Shown: one piece after another, positions 1 to 6,506 of the stretch
How positions within the stretch are numbered: the stretch's first letter is position 1
How the letters are laid out: each line of letters begins with the position of its first letter
Source: a virus
DNA: 23,810 nucleotides
Virus record (IMG/VR): IMGVR_UViG_3300049847_000195
Span: 1 to 23,810 of that record
Direction: 5' to 3' (one strand)
The notes under the pieces: generated by a model
Databases searched by the model: none
What the model saw: only the letters and a program-made list of their open reading frames with translations
Told to the model about the DNA's origin: nothing
Program-made: the position numbers and the translations under genes

Positions 1-1472
1 GCTGCGGCTTGGCCCACGGTATCGTCGCACATCGTGAACCATCCGATCTTGCCCGAGAACGGCCCAGAGTTCGGCGTACCGGCCGCTCCGATCGCAGTCG
101 TCTTGTTGGCGAGGATCGAGTCTGCACCGTTGTACGAGCCGCCCGTGTTCTGGTTGTCTTGGAACAGGATCGGTCTGACCGCAGCCTCGGCAGGCAAACG
201 AACGACCATGAACAGCGCGTACTTGGAGCTAGTGAACGCCGGGATCACCGTACGCTGCTGGTCATCGAACTGCGGCGCGGTAGATGCATTCGAGCCGCTT
301 TCAAGATTCGGCTTCAACCCGAGCGACGCGCCAGTGGTCGGGTTGGTAGCGGCTGCACTGAACCGGATCGCAGGTCGCCCGCCGATGCCGTTCTTGACGT
401 AGGTAGGCTGCTCGATGAGTTCCGTCTGCGACACGGCGCGGAACCCAGACCCGTCGTCCGGCCACAAGTCAACCGGATCGCCGTCGGCTAGGTCAAGAGC
501 CGCGCCGATAGTCGCCGCGTTGAAGTCGCACCAGATCCGCGTGTCGTAGTCGGTCAGGTCGGTGATCTTCCACTCGCGGGCCAAGTCGCGGGCGGTGTAC
601 GCCGTGTTGCGCGGGTCGCGTCCTCGCGTGAGGTTCTGCGGGTGGCAGGTCAGGATCGCGCCGTCCTTATCGCGCACGTCCATCCCGTTGACCGGGTAGG
701 GCACCTCGAACTCGAACGCGATCTCGGGATGCGGTGTCGTCAGACCGAAGTACACGCGCACCCAAGCCTGCCCCTTGTCGGGCTCGTTCTGAGCGCAGTA
801 CATGAGCCCATTTCGGACACGGATCGTCTCGGTGTACGCGAGCGGTTCAAGTTCAAAGAGTTTTTCTGTCTTCGTCTCGACCTTGCCCTCTTCATCTCGC
901 GTGCTGATCTGCTTGTATCCCCACAGGAGTGCGTCCTTCTGGATGCCACCTGCACTGACTCCTGCGAACACGACCTCGCTGTCCGCATCGACAAGACCCG
1001 ACATCGACGCGACGCGCAACGCTCGCACCGAAGCCGTCTCTTGTCTGACCGGAAGCGCCTGGGTCCACTGGAGTTCGAGCAGGCTGTTGCGCTTCTCGAT
1101 CGCAGCGAGCCCGTCGATAGCGTAGACGTTGCCTTGCTTGTCCGTGTCGATGTTCGTCACGGGCAGAGCCGACGCGGTTCGGATGCTGTGGCTAACGTCA
1201 GACGTGCCAAGAGGCGACGTACCGCTACTCACCTTGTCGGTGTAGACGATGTTCTTGCGCGGAAACGTCAGCGGACGAAGCGCGCGGATCGCATACGCGC
1301 CGTTCGCTTGGTCGTCGAGGTACTTGATGAGTCCGCAACGGGACGCGAGACGGATCTGCTTCGTACGCGGATCTTCGCCGCGCATGTTCAGGATGTCTCG
1401 CGTCGTCTCGCTCGTCTGCTGGCTGTCCGGCAGGATGTCGGCGACGCCTCGGATGGGGAGGCGGAGCTTCAT
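1..1472 (-). CDS. Tail protein, beta-propeller-like N-terminus plus lectin-like domain (3' partial)
   Basis: Reading leftward from an ATG at 1472, one frame stays open for 490 codons to the left edge, so the C-terminus is missing. Residues 1-60 (a LPIRGV start, then a KYLDDQ-type segment after a list of arginine-rich residues) resemble the opening of phage tail/nozzle-type proteins that list coordinates and then form beta-propeller blades; residues 60-300 are regular short beta-strands. From about residue 313, WCDFNAA, LWPDDGSG, QPTYVKNGIGGRPAIRF and LFMVV follow the pattern of concanavalin/LamG-like domains common in phage tail appendages. The gene starts 2 bases after the stop of the preceding gene, in the same leftward late cluster as the adaptor. 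No strong Shine-Dalgarno sequence is visible, so coupling to the upstream gene is likely. Tail role is inferred from domain style and position; the exact component is uncertain. Confidence 0.6.
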   Translation of the reverse strand, partial: MKLRLPIRGVADILPDSQQTSETTRDILNMRGEDPRTKQIRLASRCGLIKYLDDQANGAYAIRALRPLTFPRKNIVYTDKVSSGTSPLGTSDVSHSIRTASALPVTNIDTDKQGNVYAIDGLAAIEKRNSLLELQWTQALPVRQETASVRALRVASMSGLVDADSEVVFAGVSAGGIQKDALLWGYKQISTRDEEGKVETKTEKLFELEPLAYTETIRVRNGLMYCAQNEPDKGQAWVRVYFGLTTPHPEIAFEFEVPYPVNGMDVRDKDGAILTCHPQNLTRGRDPRNTAYTARDLAREWKITDLTDYDTRIWCDFNAATIGAALDLADGDPVDLWPDDGSGFRAVSQTELIEQPTYVKNGIGGRPAIRFSAAATNPTTGASLGLKPNLESGSNASTAPQFDDQQRTVIPAFTSSKYALFMVVRLPAEAAVRPILFQDNQNTGGSYNGADSILANKTTAIGAAGTPNSGPFSGKIGWFTMCDDTVGQAA

Positions 1473-1474
1473 CG

Positions 1475-2071
1475 CTACAGCGTCGAGGACACTTCGGAGT
1501 ATTCGATCTCGACAACAAGCCGCCCAACGCCACCGGCACCCATGGCGATCAAGTTCTGGACCATCAATCCTTCGTTGGCTTCGAGGCGAACAGGAACGCC
1601 TGAGTCCCTATTGAAGCACCGCTCGACAGAGAAGCCGTTTTTAGGAACAGCAGCGCCGGTCGCAAGCTCAGCGCACCAGCCTTGAAGAATACAGTCATTA
1701 GCTGTAGGAAGCGTGAATGTACCTGCCGTGAGTTGTGCTGTATCAGAGATGTTGATTCCACCAGCAACCGTAGCAGCAGCAGCCCCCCAACGCTTCGAGA
1801 TAGCACCAGATGTACCAATACCGGAATGAGGTGCCGTGTATCCACGGATAATCCACATCCCAAATCCGACTTCTTGCGCAGCCGTGAAGCCTGTCGTCGT
1901 GCGCCACGTCATTGCGACTCGGTGCACGAGGCACGACTTCGTGGTGCTCGTCCATCGGAACGCTGCGACCTGCCCGTTGGTCGTTCCGTTCCAGACGGCA
2001 ATGCCCGTCATCAATCCTGAAGACACACAGAGTTGGTAGGTCTGGTTGATCGGGTATGCGGGGAACGACAT
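1475..2071 (-). CDS. Putative virion/tail-associated protein, 198 aa
   Basis: A 198-residue protein starting with an ATG at 2071, lying between the head-tail adaptor and the edge-truncated tail gene, with gaps of 2 bases on each side. It is rich in Thr, Gly and Ala and appears all-beta, with short alternating hydrophobic strands such as YQLCVSSGLMTGIAVWNGT and a glycine-rich LIAMGAGGVGRLVVEIEYSEV end. I recall similar compact beta-sandwich proteins next to adaptors in environmental podovirus-like genomes, but no catalytic motif or named family is certain. Position in the structural cluster suggests a virion component at the neck or tail. No signal peptide or membrane segment is seen. Confidence 0.6.
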   Translation of the reverse strand: MSFPAYPINQTYQLCVSSGLMTGIAVWNGTTNGQVAAFRWTSTTKSCLVHRVAMTWRTTTGFTAAQEVGFGMWIIRGYTAPHSGIGTSGAISKRWGAAAATVAGGINISDTAQLTAGTFTLPTANDCILQGWCAELATGAAVPKNGFSVERCFNRDSGVPVRLEANEGLMVQNLIAMGAGGVGRLVVEIEYSEVSSTL

Positions 2072-2073
2072 GT

Positions 2074-2799
2074 CTACGGTCCTGTAATGGTGCCTGAGAA
2101 GATGATGCGCCCACGGTCAATCGGATAGTCCTGCACGGACCCTTCGATCTCGCCGAGGTCTGACTGCATCGCGCGGTCTTGGCGCACGGCAGACAGGAAC
2201 TCGGGCGACGTTTGCAGTTCAGCGAGCCGCTGCGACAGCGACCCCTGCTCCTCACGTTGCAGCCCGCGTGCGAACGCCATCAGGACGCGCACGAACAGAG
2301 CCTTCGTGTAGTCGGGGAACAGGATGTAGTCGCTGTCCGAAGTCAGATCGGCCCACTTCGCGCGGTATACGAGCGCCATAGCTCCAGTCGTCGTCGTACT
2401 TGGCACCGGGAACAGTTCCAAGTGCCGCACCGACGCGGTACTACCCGACGGCGTGGTATCGACGATCGCGTACATGTACGGATTGCCGGTCACACCGGAT
2501 GTCGTCGTACCGTTCTGGAGCGTTGCGATCGTCGCGTAGTCGCTCTCGGTGTAGTAGGCGTTCGCGCCAACACCTGCGAGCGTGATGACGCCGCCGAAGT
2601 CGTCTGGAGTCGTAACGTAAGATTGCGAGGCAACCGTGTCGCGCAGGGAGAACTTCCGCATCAAGAATCGCCACTTGCTCATGCCGCAGAAATGCGACCC
2701 GGCAAGGTTGACGAGTTCGAGCGTGTTCAGAACGGCATCGGGCCGACCACCGAGGGTCAACCGGATCCATTGCTCGCACTGTGTGACGGTGATTGCCAT
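2074..2799 (-). CDS. Head-tail adaptor (connector) protein
   Basis: A 241-residue mostly helical protein, the usual size of the podovirus adaptor that docks under the portal ring and closes the head after packaging. The N-terminal part, with WIRLTLGG, LELVNLAG and a following SKWRFLMRKF segment, matches the pattern of adaptor proteins, in which an early helix leads to a conserved Trp-rich WRFL-type stretch. A central beta-rich segment (residues about 60-145, including LELFPVPS and ALVYRAKWADL) is followed by helices (FVRVLMAFARGL, LSQRLAEL). It lies downstream of capsid and decoration genes, as expected for connector genes, and ends 2 bases before the next start. The ATG at 2799 lacks a strong Shine-Dalgarno sequence and follows a GC-rich hairpin. 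Family assignment is from pattern, not a search. Confidence 0.72.
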   Translation of the reverse strand: MAITVTQCEQWIRLTLGGRPDAVLNTLELVNLAGSHFCGMSKWRFLMRKFSLRDTVASQSYVTTPDDFGGVITLAGVGANAYYTESDYATIATLQNGTTTSGVTGNPYMYAIVDTTPSGSTASVRHLELFPVPSTTTTGAMALVYRAKWADLTSDSDYILFPDYTKALFVRVLMAFARGLQREEQGSLSQRLAELQTSPEFLSAVRQDRAMQSDLGEIEGSVQDYPIDRGRIIFSGTITGP

Positions 2800-2811
2800 G
2801 GTGTATGAGTA

Positions 2812-2841
2812 GCCCCAGCCCGCTGTGAGGCGAGCCGGGGC
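2812..2841 (-). other. GC-rich intergenic hairpin before the adaptor gene
   Basis: GCCCCAGC (2812-2819) faces GCCGGGGC (2834-2841), giving an 8-bp stem with one G-U pair and a 14-base loop in the leftward transcript. It sits in the 50-base gap between the decoration gene stop and the adaptor start. There is no U-tract after it on the minus strand, so it is not a standard intrinsic terminator. It could stabilise or process the upstream capsid-decoration mRNA or lower read-through to tail genes. Confidence 0.4.
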
Positions 2842-2849
2842 GTTTCAAA

Positions 2850-3341
2850 TCACGGAGCGATGGCGAGGCCGGGAGGGCGACCGTCGAAGAAGACGCGGAC
2901 ACGACCAGTCGTGGTCGCAATCTTCGTCATCCCGATCACCTTGGTCAGCGTCACGATCGCCGTCACTTCGCCAGTCAGCGCCGTGCCGTTGGTTCCGATC
3001 TTGGAACCAATCGTCGCGGAACTGGTGGCGAGGTTGAGGATCGTGTCGCCGAAGAGGCGGAACCGACCGGACGCGCCGGATGCGATGGCCTCTTGTGCGA
3101 CCAAGTGGAAGAACCCAGCAGCAGCCAAGTTCCCCGCCACGGTCGGCGCGATCACTTGCGTGTACTCGCCAGTCGTTGCGCTGACGCCAGCCGAAGACTT
3201 GTCCAGCATCACGAGGTCACCCTTGACGAGCGCGCCTCCTGTGCCGTTCTTCAACTGACAGTCGATGCCCCTGACGATGCCAGGGTACTGCTCATCAGCG
3301 AGTACCAGAGCTTCGCCTTCACTTGCTAGTCGGAAGTTCAT
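2850..3341 (-). CDS. Capsid decoration-like protein, copy 2
   Basis: A 163-residue, Gly/Ala/Thr-rich, beta-dominated protein with an excellent ribosome binding site (GGAGGT, 6 bases before the ATG at 3341). The segment LVKGDLVMLDKSSAG (residues about 38-52) has the same pattern as ALGDLIMLDMNNAA in the adjacent upstream gene, and both proteins end with a strand followed by FDG and a short Gly/Pro-rich tail, so the two are probably tandem paralogues. The GDLVML-type segment and small beta-barrel style recall phage head decoration or head-fibre proteins encoded right after the major capsid gene. It has no catalytic residues or membrane segment. Virion role is inferred from location and composition. 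Confidence 0.6.
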   Translation of the reverse strand: MNFRLASEGEALVLADEQYPGIVRGIDCQLKNGTGGALVKGDLVMLDKSSAGVSATTGEYTQVIAPTVAGNLAAAGFFHLVAQEAIASGASGRFRLFGDTILNLATSSATIGSKIGTNGTALTGEVTAIVTLTKVIGMTKIATTTGRVRVFFDGRPPGLAIAP

Positions 3342-3353
3342 GTGGACCTCCGA

Positions 3354-3878
3354 TTAGCTCAACAGCGGGTTGACTCCGAGGCCATTGATGCCATCGAAGA
3401 TGATCTGGTAGTTACCAGCAACGCCTCCGTTGGGTTCCCAGACTTTTCCAAGAACCTTCTTTCCTGCTGACACACCAGCCGAAAGCGTTTTCACGGCAGT
3501 CGTGCCAACGAGGTCGAGTCCGATCGTAGCAGCAGTCGAGGTCAAACTCGCCTTCTTGACGATACCTTGGAACTGGACCTTGACGCCGGTTGATGCGGCA
3601 CCTGCTCCACCGAGCAAGTCAACGACGATCCCGAACCAGTGTCCGCTGACGGTGGTGGTGCCACTCAATCCGCCGACGCCGATGACGTTCGGAAGCACAG
3701 CCAGCGAAAGCGGACTCAGGATGTTGCCAGGAATCAACGAGGTATTGGCCGCGTTGTTCATGTCAAGCATGATGAGATCGCCAAGCGCAAGCGTAGTGCC
3801 TGTGTTGTTGACAACGACACCGAAGGTGTCTTTCGGGAACGGGCCATAGCCCGGTCCCATCACATCTTGAAGTTCCAT
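3354..3878 (-). CDS. Capsid decoration-like protein, copy 1
   Basis: A 174-residue beta-rich protein directly downstream of the major capsid gene, 21 bases after its stop, with an AAAGGAAA ribosome binding site before the ATG at 3878. Residues about 31-45 (ALGDLIMLDMNNAA) match the pattern in the next gene, and the C-terminal YQIIFDGINGLG parallels VRVFFDGRPPGLA there. The protein is low in charge and rich in Gly, Thr, Val and Leu, as in small capsid-surface proteins. A head decoration or capsid-stabilising role is the best inference; a head-fibre base is possible. It is not a protease: no catalytic Ser-His-Asp pattern is visible. Confidence 0.6.
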   Translation of the reverse strand: MELQDVMGPGYGPFPKDTFGVVVNNTGTTLALGDLIMLDMNNAANTSLIPGNILSPLSLAVLPNVIGVGGLSGTTTVSGHWFGIVVDLLGGAGAASTGVKVQFQGIVKKASLTSTAATIGLDLVGTTAVKTLSAGVSAGKKVLGKVWEPNGGVAGNYQIIFDGINGLGVNPLLS

Positions 3879-3899
3879 CTGTTCAGTTTCCTTTCCCGA

Positions 3900-5084
3900 T
3901 CACGGGATGTTTGCGGTCGGGTAAACGATCCCGTGAGTCCGACGCTTGCGCGCCCACAGGTTGCTCATGGTCTCGAAGAAGATTGCGATGCGGTTCGGGT
4001 TGCCGTACTGCGACTGCGGATCGCTCGGGCGCATGAACCAGTCCTCCTTCACCACCAAGTCGAGATCGTTCGAGTTGATGAGGAAGTATCGCGGACCAGC
4101 GTTCGTGTTCGACGTGCTGGTTTCCGAGCCGTACGCACCGCTCGTGCCGGTCGGGTAGATCGACGCCGTGGTGAGCAGCGCGACAGACACGACAGGAACA
4201 CCAGCGTACGTCGGGCGACCACCGTAGGCGTCGCTGGGGGTGTCCCAACGGTCCTGCGAGTTGCGGCAGAGCTGCTTGAGCTTCACCGTGCCTTCTGGCG
4301 AGCAGGCAATGAACATCTGCGCGGGCAGAAGGCCACTGTTGTCGTCGAAGTACTGCTTGTTGGTCGGAGGAGCCTTGAAGTTCAGCTTCTCGTACGCGAG
4401 GTCGAACGCCGCGATCAGGTTCGACGGCGACGCGACGTTCACGTTGTTGTACGAGAACCGTTGCGGCGCGTAGTTCGAGAACCCGGTCGTGGTCGCGGCG
4501 GTCATGCCCTTCAAGATCGTCCACGCGGTCGTGCCGGTGGCAGTCGTGTTGGGAAGACCGTTCGTGAACTCGTTGACGAGAGCCGGAATCGAGTACGGGT
4601 TTTTGCCCGACGCGCCTTCCATGTCAGCCGAGATCGGCTGCGCCCACAGGTTGTCGTCGATCTTGTTGGCAAGGTCGATGTTCATTTCCTGGTAGTCGTT
4701 GTCCTTCATCGTCTTGTAGGTCTGGAAACCGCCATCGGTTCCAACAGACCCACCAGCGTTGAGGGCGCGAATGCGCTCGTCCCACGCGATGTGGGTGCGC
4801 ATGATTCGCCAGTACGCGCTCGCCATGACGCCCGTTTCGGTGATCGCCGGAGTCGTCGAGTCGAGGATGCCGATGTTCTCCGCACGCGGAGTCAGCGACA
4901 GCAGAAGTTGGTCAGTGAGGTACTGACCGCCCTTGACGACGCGCGACATCGGTTTGCCGCGCGCCAGGAAGCCTTGCGTCTCGTAGTTGAGGCGCGACAC
5001 GGCTGCGTGTCGAGCCCCCGGCCCCGTCATCAGGTTCGGGCCAGTGTCCAGCACGAAGCTGGCATAGGTGCTTGTAATCGTCAT
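3900..5084 (-). CDS. Major capsid protein (HK97-fold type)
   Basis: A 394-residue protein immediately downstream of the scaffold gene, the standard place for the major capsid protein. The N-terminal arm (GARHAAVSRLNYETQGFLARG), a long helix region around residues 85-150 (WRIMRTHIAWDERIRAL, then NIDLANKIDDNLWAQ), a middle A-domain-like region and a C-terminal segment with YFLINSNDLDLVVKEDWFMR and NPNRIAIFFETMSNLWARKRR fit capsid proteins of podovirus-like phages. No prohead protease is encoded nearby and the protein begins directly with its arm, so cleavage is not suggested. The ATG at 5084 follows AAGGA at about 6 bases, part of which lies in a hairpin arm. Assignment rests on size, gene order and pattern rather than a profile search. 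Confidence 0.82.
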   Translation of the reverse strand: MTITSTYASFVLDTGPNLMTGPGARHAAVSRLNYETQGFLARGKPMSRVVKGGQYLTDQLLLSLTPRAENIGILDSTTPAITETGVMASAYWRIMRTHIAWDERIRALNAGGSVGTDGGFQTYKTMKDNDYQEMNIDLANKIDDNLWAQPISADMEGASGKNPYSIPALVNEFTNGLPNTTATGTTAWTILKGMTAATTTGFSNYAPQRFSYNNVNVASPSNLIAAFDLAYEKLNFKAPPTNKQYFDDNSGLLPAQMFIACSPEGTVKLKQLCRNSQDRWDTPSDAYGGRPTYAGVPVVSVALLTTASIYPTGTSGAYGSETSTSNTNAGPRYFLINSNDLDLVVKEDWFMRPSDPQSQYGNPNRIAIFFETMSNLWARKRRTHGIVYPTANIP

Positions 5085-5091
5085 GTTCGTC

Positions 5092-5116
5092 CTTGTTCAC
5101 ATTGGGAGTGAACAAG
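5092..5116 (-). promoter_or_regulatory. Perfect hairpin in the capsid gene leader
   Basis: CTTGTTCAC (5092-5100) and GTGAACAAG (5108-5116) form a perfect 9-bp stem with a 7-base loop in the leftward transcript. It lies in the 52-base gap between scaffold stop and capsid start. The last three bases of its downstream arm (AAG) overlap the AAGGA ribosome binding site, so folding could partly mask it. It lacks a U-tract, so termination is unlikely. It may act as an RNA processing or stability element setting capsid expression above scaffold. Confidence 0.5.
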
Positions 5117-5136
5117 CGGCGACGTGATCGACTACC

Positions 5137-6162
5137 TCAAGTCAGGTTGAAGATGCGGTTGTACACCGCGCGATCCCGGTCCTCTTGCGAGTCGGATCTT
5201 CCCCTCGGGGCCTGTGAGGTGGTCGAAGCAACGCCGTTGCGCTTGCCACGGTTCGATTCGGGAACATTCGCGGACGCCTGGGGTGAACCGATCTCAATTC
5301 TGACTGCGTGTTCGATGGCCTGCCTTGGGTTGCCCTGATACTCGGGCAACCTTGCAAGCACGTCGGCACGTGCGAGAACGGAATTCCATGCGTCTGCTTT
5401 CCCGAGCTGCGGGTACGCCCCTTTCAGCTCGGCACGGATGCCCTCGGCAACGGTCAGTCCACTCGCGGTCTGGAGCTTCCCCAGACTTTCCTCAAGTTTT
5501 GCAACACGCTCGTCAGCGGCGCGTTGGATCACTTGGATACGCAAGTCAACTTCCTTGGCGAGTCCACCAATGAGGTTCTTCGTCGATTCGTCGTAGTCTG
5601 CGACTAAGGGTTGCACGTAAGCGGCAAGATCCTTCGCGGGTTGGTCGGGTGTTCCCGACGCCGCAACCTTGCCAGACCTAATGGCCTCGATCTGCTTTTC
5701 TAATTCGCCGAATTTCTGAGACAGCTTGCCGCTCTCCGCGATCTGCGCCTTCCAATCCTGTCCTGCTTGGACAAGCTCGGTCGGCGACATCGCATCGAGC
5801 GCCTTCGCTGGGATCTTCAATCGTTTCGCGTTGAGCAAAGCAGCCGCAAGGGCTTCCTTGTCCACGCTCTCCGCTTCCGATCCGTTTGCCTGCTCAGGCG
5901 CGTCTGCTTTTGCTTTCGCCGCCTGCGCTTGCTCGACTCCGGGGAGGAGGTTCTCCTTCATCCCGGCTCGCATCTTGTCGAACCACTCCTGCTCCTTCGC
6001 GGTCTTCTGCTCTTCGGCAGCCTTCGGAGTCGTCCATCGACCGTCAGCCCCGCGAGTGCGCTCCGGTGTCGGAGCGGCACCTGTGGTAGAGGCGTCAGGC
6101 TCTAACACAACCGGCGGGGGTTCAGGCTTGGAGTAGTTCGCGTCCATTTCAGAGTTGGTCAT
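5137..6162 (-). CDS. Scaffolding protein
   Basis: A 341-residue hydrophilic, Glu/Ala/Lys-rich protein directly upstream of the capsid gene. The first 60 residues are Pro-rich and disordered (EPPPVVLEPDAS, then TRGADGRW, a motif common near the start of phage scaffolds). The centre is highly helical, with a likely coiled coil around residues 140-165 (KLSQKFGELEKQIEAIRSGK) and further helices around residues 200-240. The C-terminus is basic (NRGKRNGVAS, then a short DRAVYNRIFNLT helix), as expected for a capsid-binding tail. Scaffolds guide procapsid assembly and are then released or degraded. The ATG at 6162 overlaps the end of the preceding gene by 14 bases, with AAGG upstream. Confidence 0.75.
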   Translation of the reverse strand: MTNSEMDANYSKPEPPPVVLEPDASTTGAAPTPERTRGADGRWTTPKAAEEQKTAKEQEWFDKMRAGMKENLLPGVEQAQAAKAKADAPEQANGSEAESVDKEALAAALLNAKRLKIPAKALDAMSPTELVQAGQDWKAQIAESGKLSQKFGELEKQIEAIRSGKVAASGTPDQPAKDLAAYVQPLVADYDESTKNLIGGLAKEVDLRIQVIQRAADERVAKLEESLGKLQTASGLTVAEGIRAELKGAYPQLGKADAWNSVLARADVLARLPEYQGNPRQAIEHAVRIEIGSPQASANVPESNRGKRNGVASTTSQAPRGRSDSQEDRDRAVYNRIFNLT

Positions 6163-6505
6163 GGCCTTGGTCCCAAACGTACTGGTGGTGCAGCGGGTTG
6201 GAACTGGCCCTCAATCTCGCCTGTAGTTCTACCCTGTCTCGCTTCCCTTCGCAAACAACGTGTCCGCGCTCGTCCCACTTCCCCCACATCCGGGCGAGGT
6301 CTTTGTCCTGCCAACGACGCGGCAAGGTGTAGGCGATGTGGCGCTCGTGACGATTGATCTGACTCGGAACGCCTTGCCCCGGAGTGGGTCCGAACTGAGC
6401 GAAGTACATCACGCCGTCATCGACGATCGAGTCGGGCACGTCGATCGCAGCGTACTCGCGCTCGATGAACCACCCGTCTTTGGATCGGAACTGGTAGACA
6501 GCCAT
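6149..6505 (-). CDS. Small FmdB-like protein lacking the zinc ribbon
   Basis: A 118-residue protein between portal and scaffold, starting 1 base after the portal stop. Its opening MAVYQFRSKDGWFIEREY has the order of the FmdB regulatory-like family (Met-x-x-Tyr-x-Phe/Tyr-Arg, then a short beta hairpin), and the later KWDERGHVVCEGKRD segment resembles the linker seen in phage relatives between portal and scaffold genes. FmdB-type proteins usually carry two CxxC zinc knuckles; here only one cysteine is present, so metal binding is unlikely. Function is unknown; placement suggests a head-assembly accessory. Family link is tentative. Confidence 0.5.
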   Translation of the reverse strand: MAVYQFRSKDGWFIEREYAAIDVPDSIVDDGVMYFAQFGPTPGQGVPSQINRHERHIAYTLPRRWQDKDLARMWGKWDERGHVVCEGKRDRVELQARLRASSNPLHHQYVWDQGHDQL

Positions 6506-6506
6506 G

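Noticed and set aside
642-1685. A 347-codon open frame on the plus strand
   Set aside because: Antisense to the truncated tail gene and the 198-aa gene; composition is shadow-like.
2812-2841. Intrinsic terminator before the adaptor gene
   Set aside because: Stem is good but no U-tract follows on either strand; kept only as a hairpin.
3639-5111. A 490-codon open frame on the plus strand
   Set aside because: It is antisense to the capsid gene, Arg/Val-rich without fold signals; GC-rich codon use in the real gene leaves this frame free of stops.
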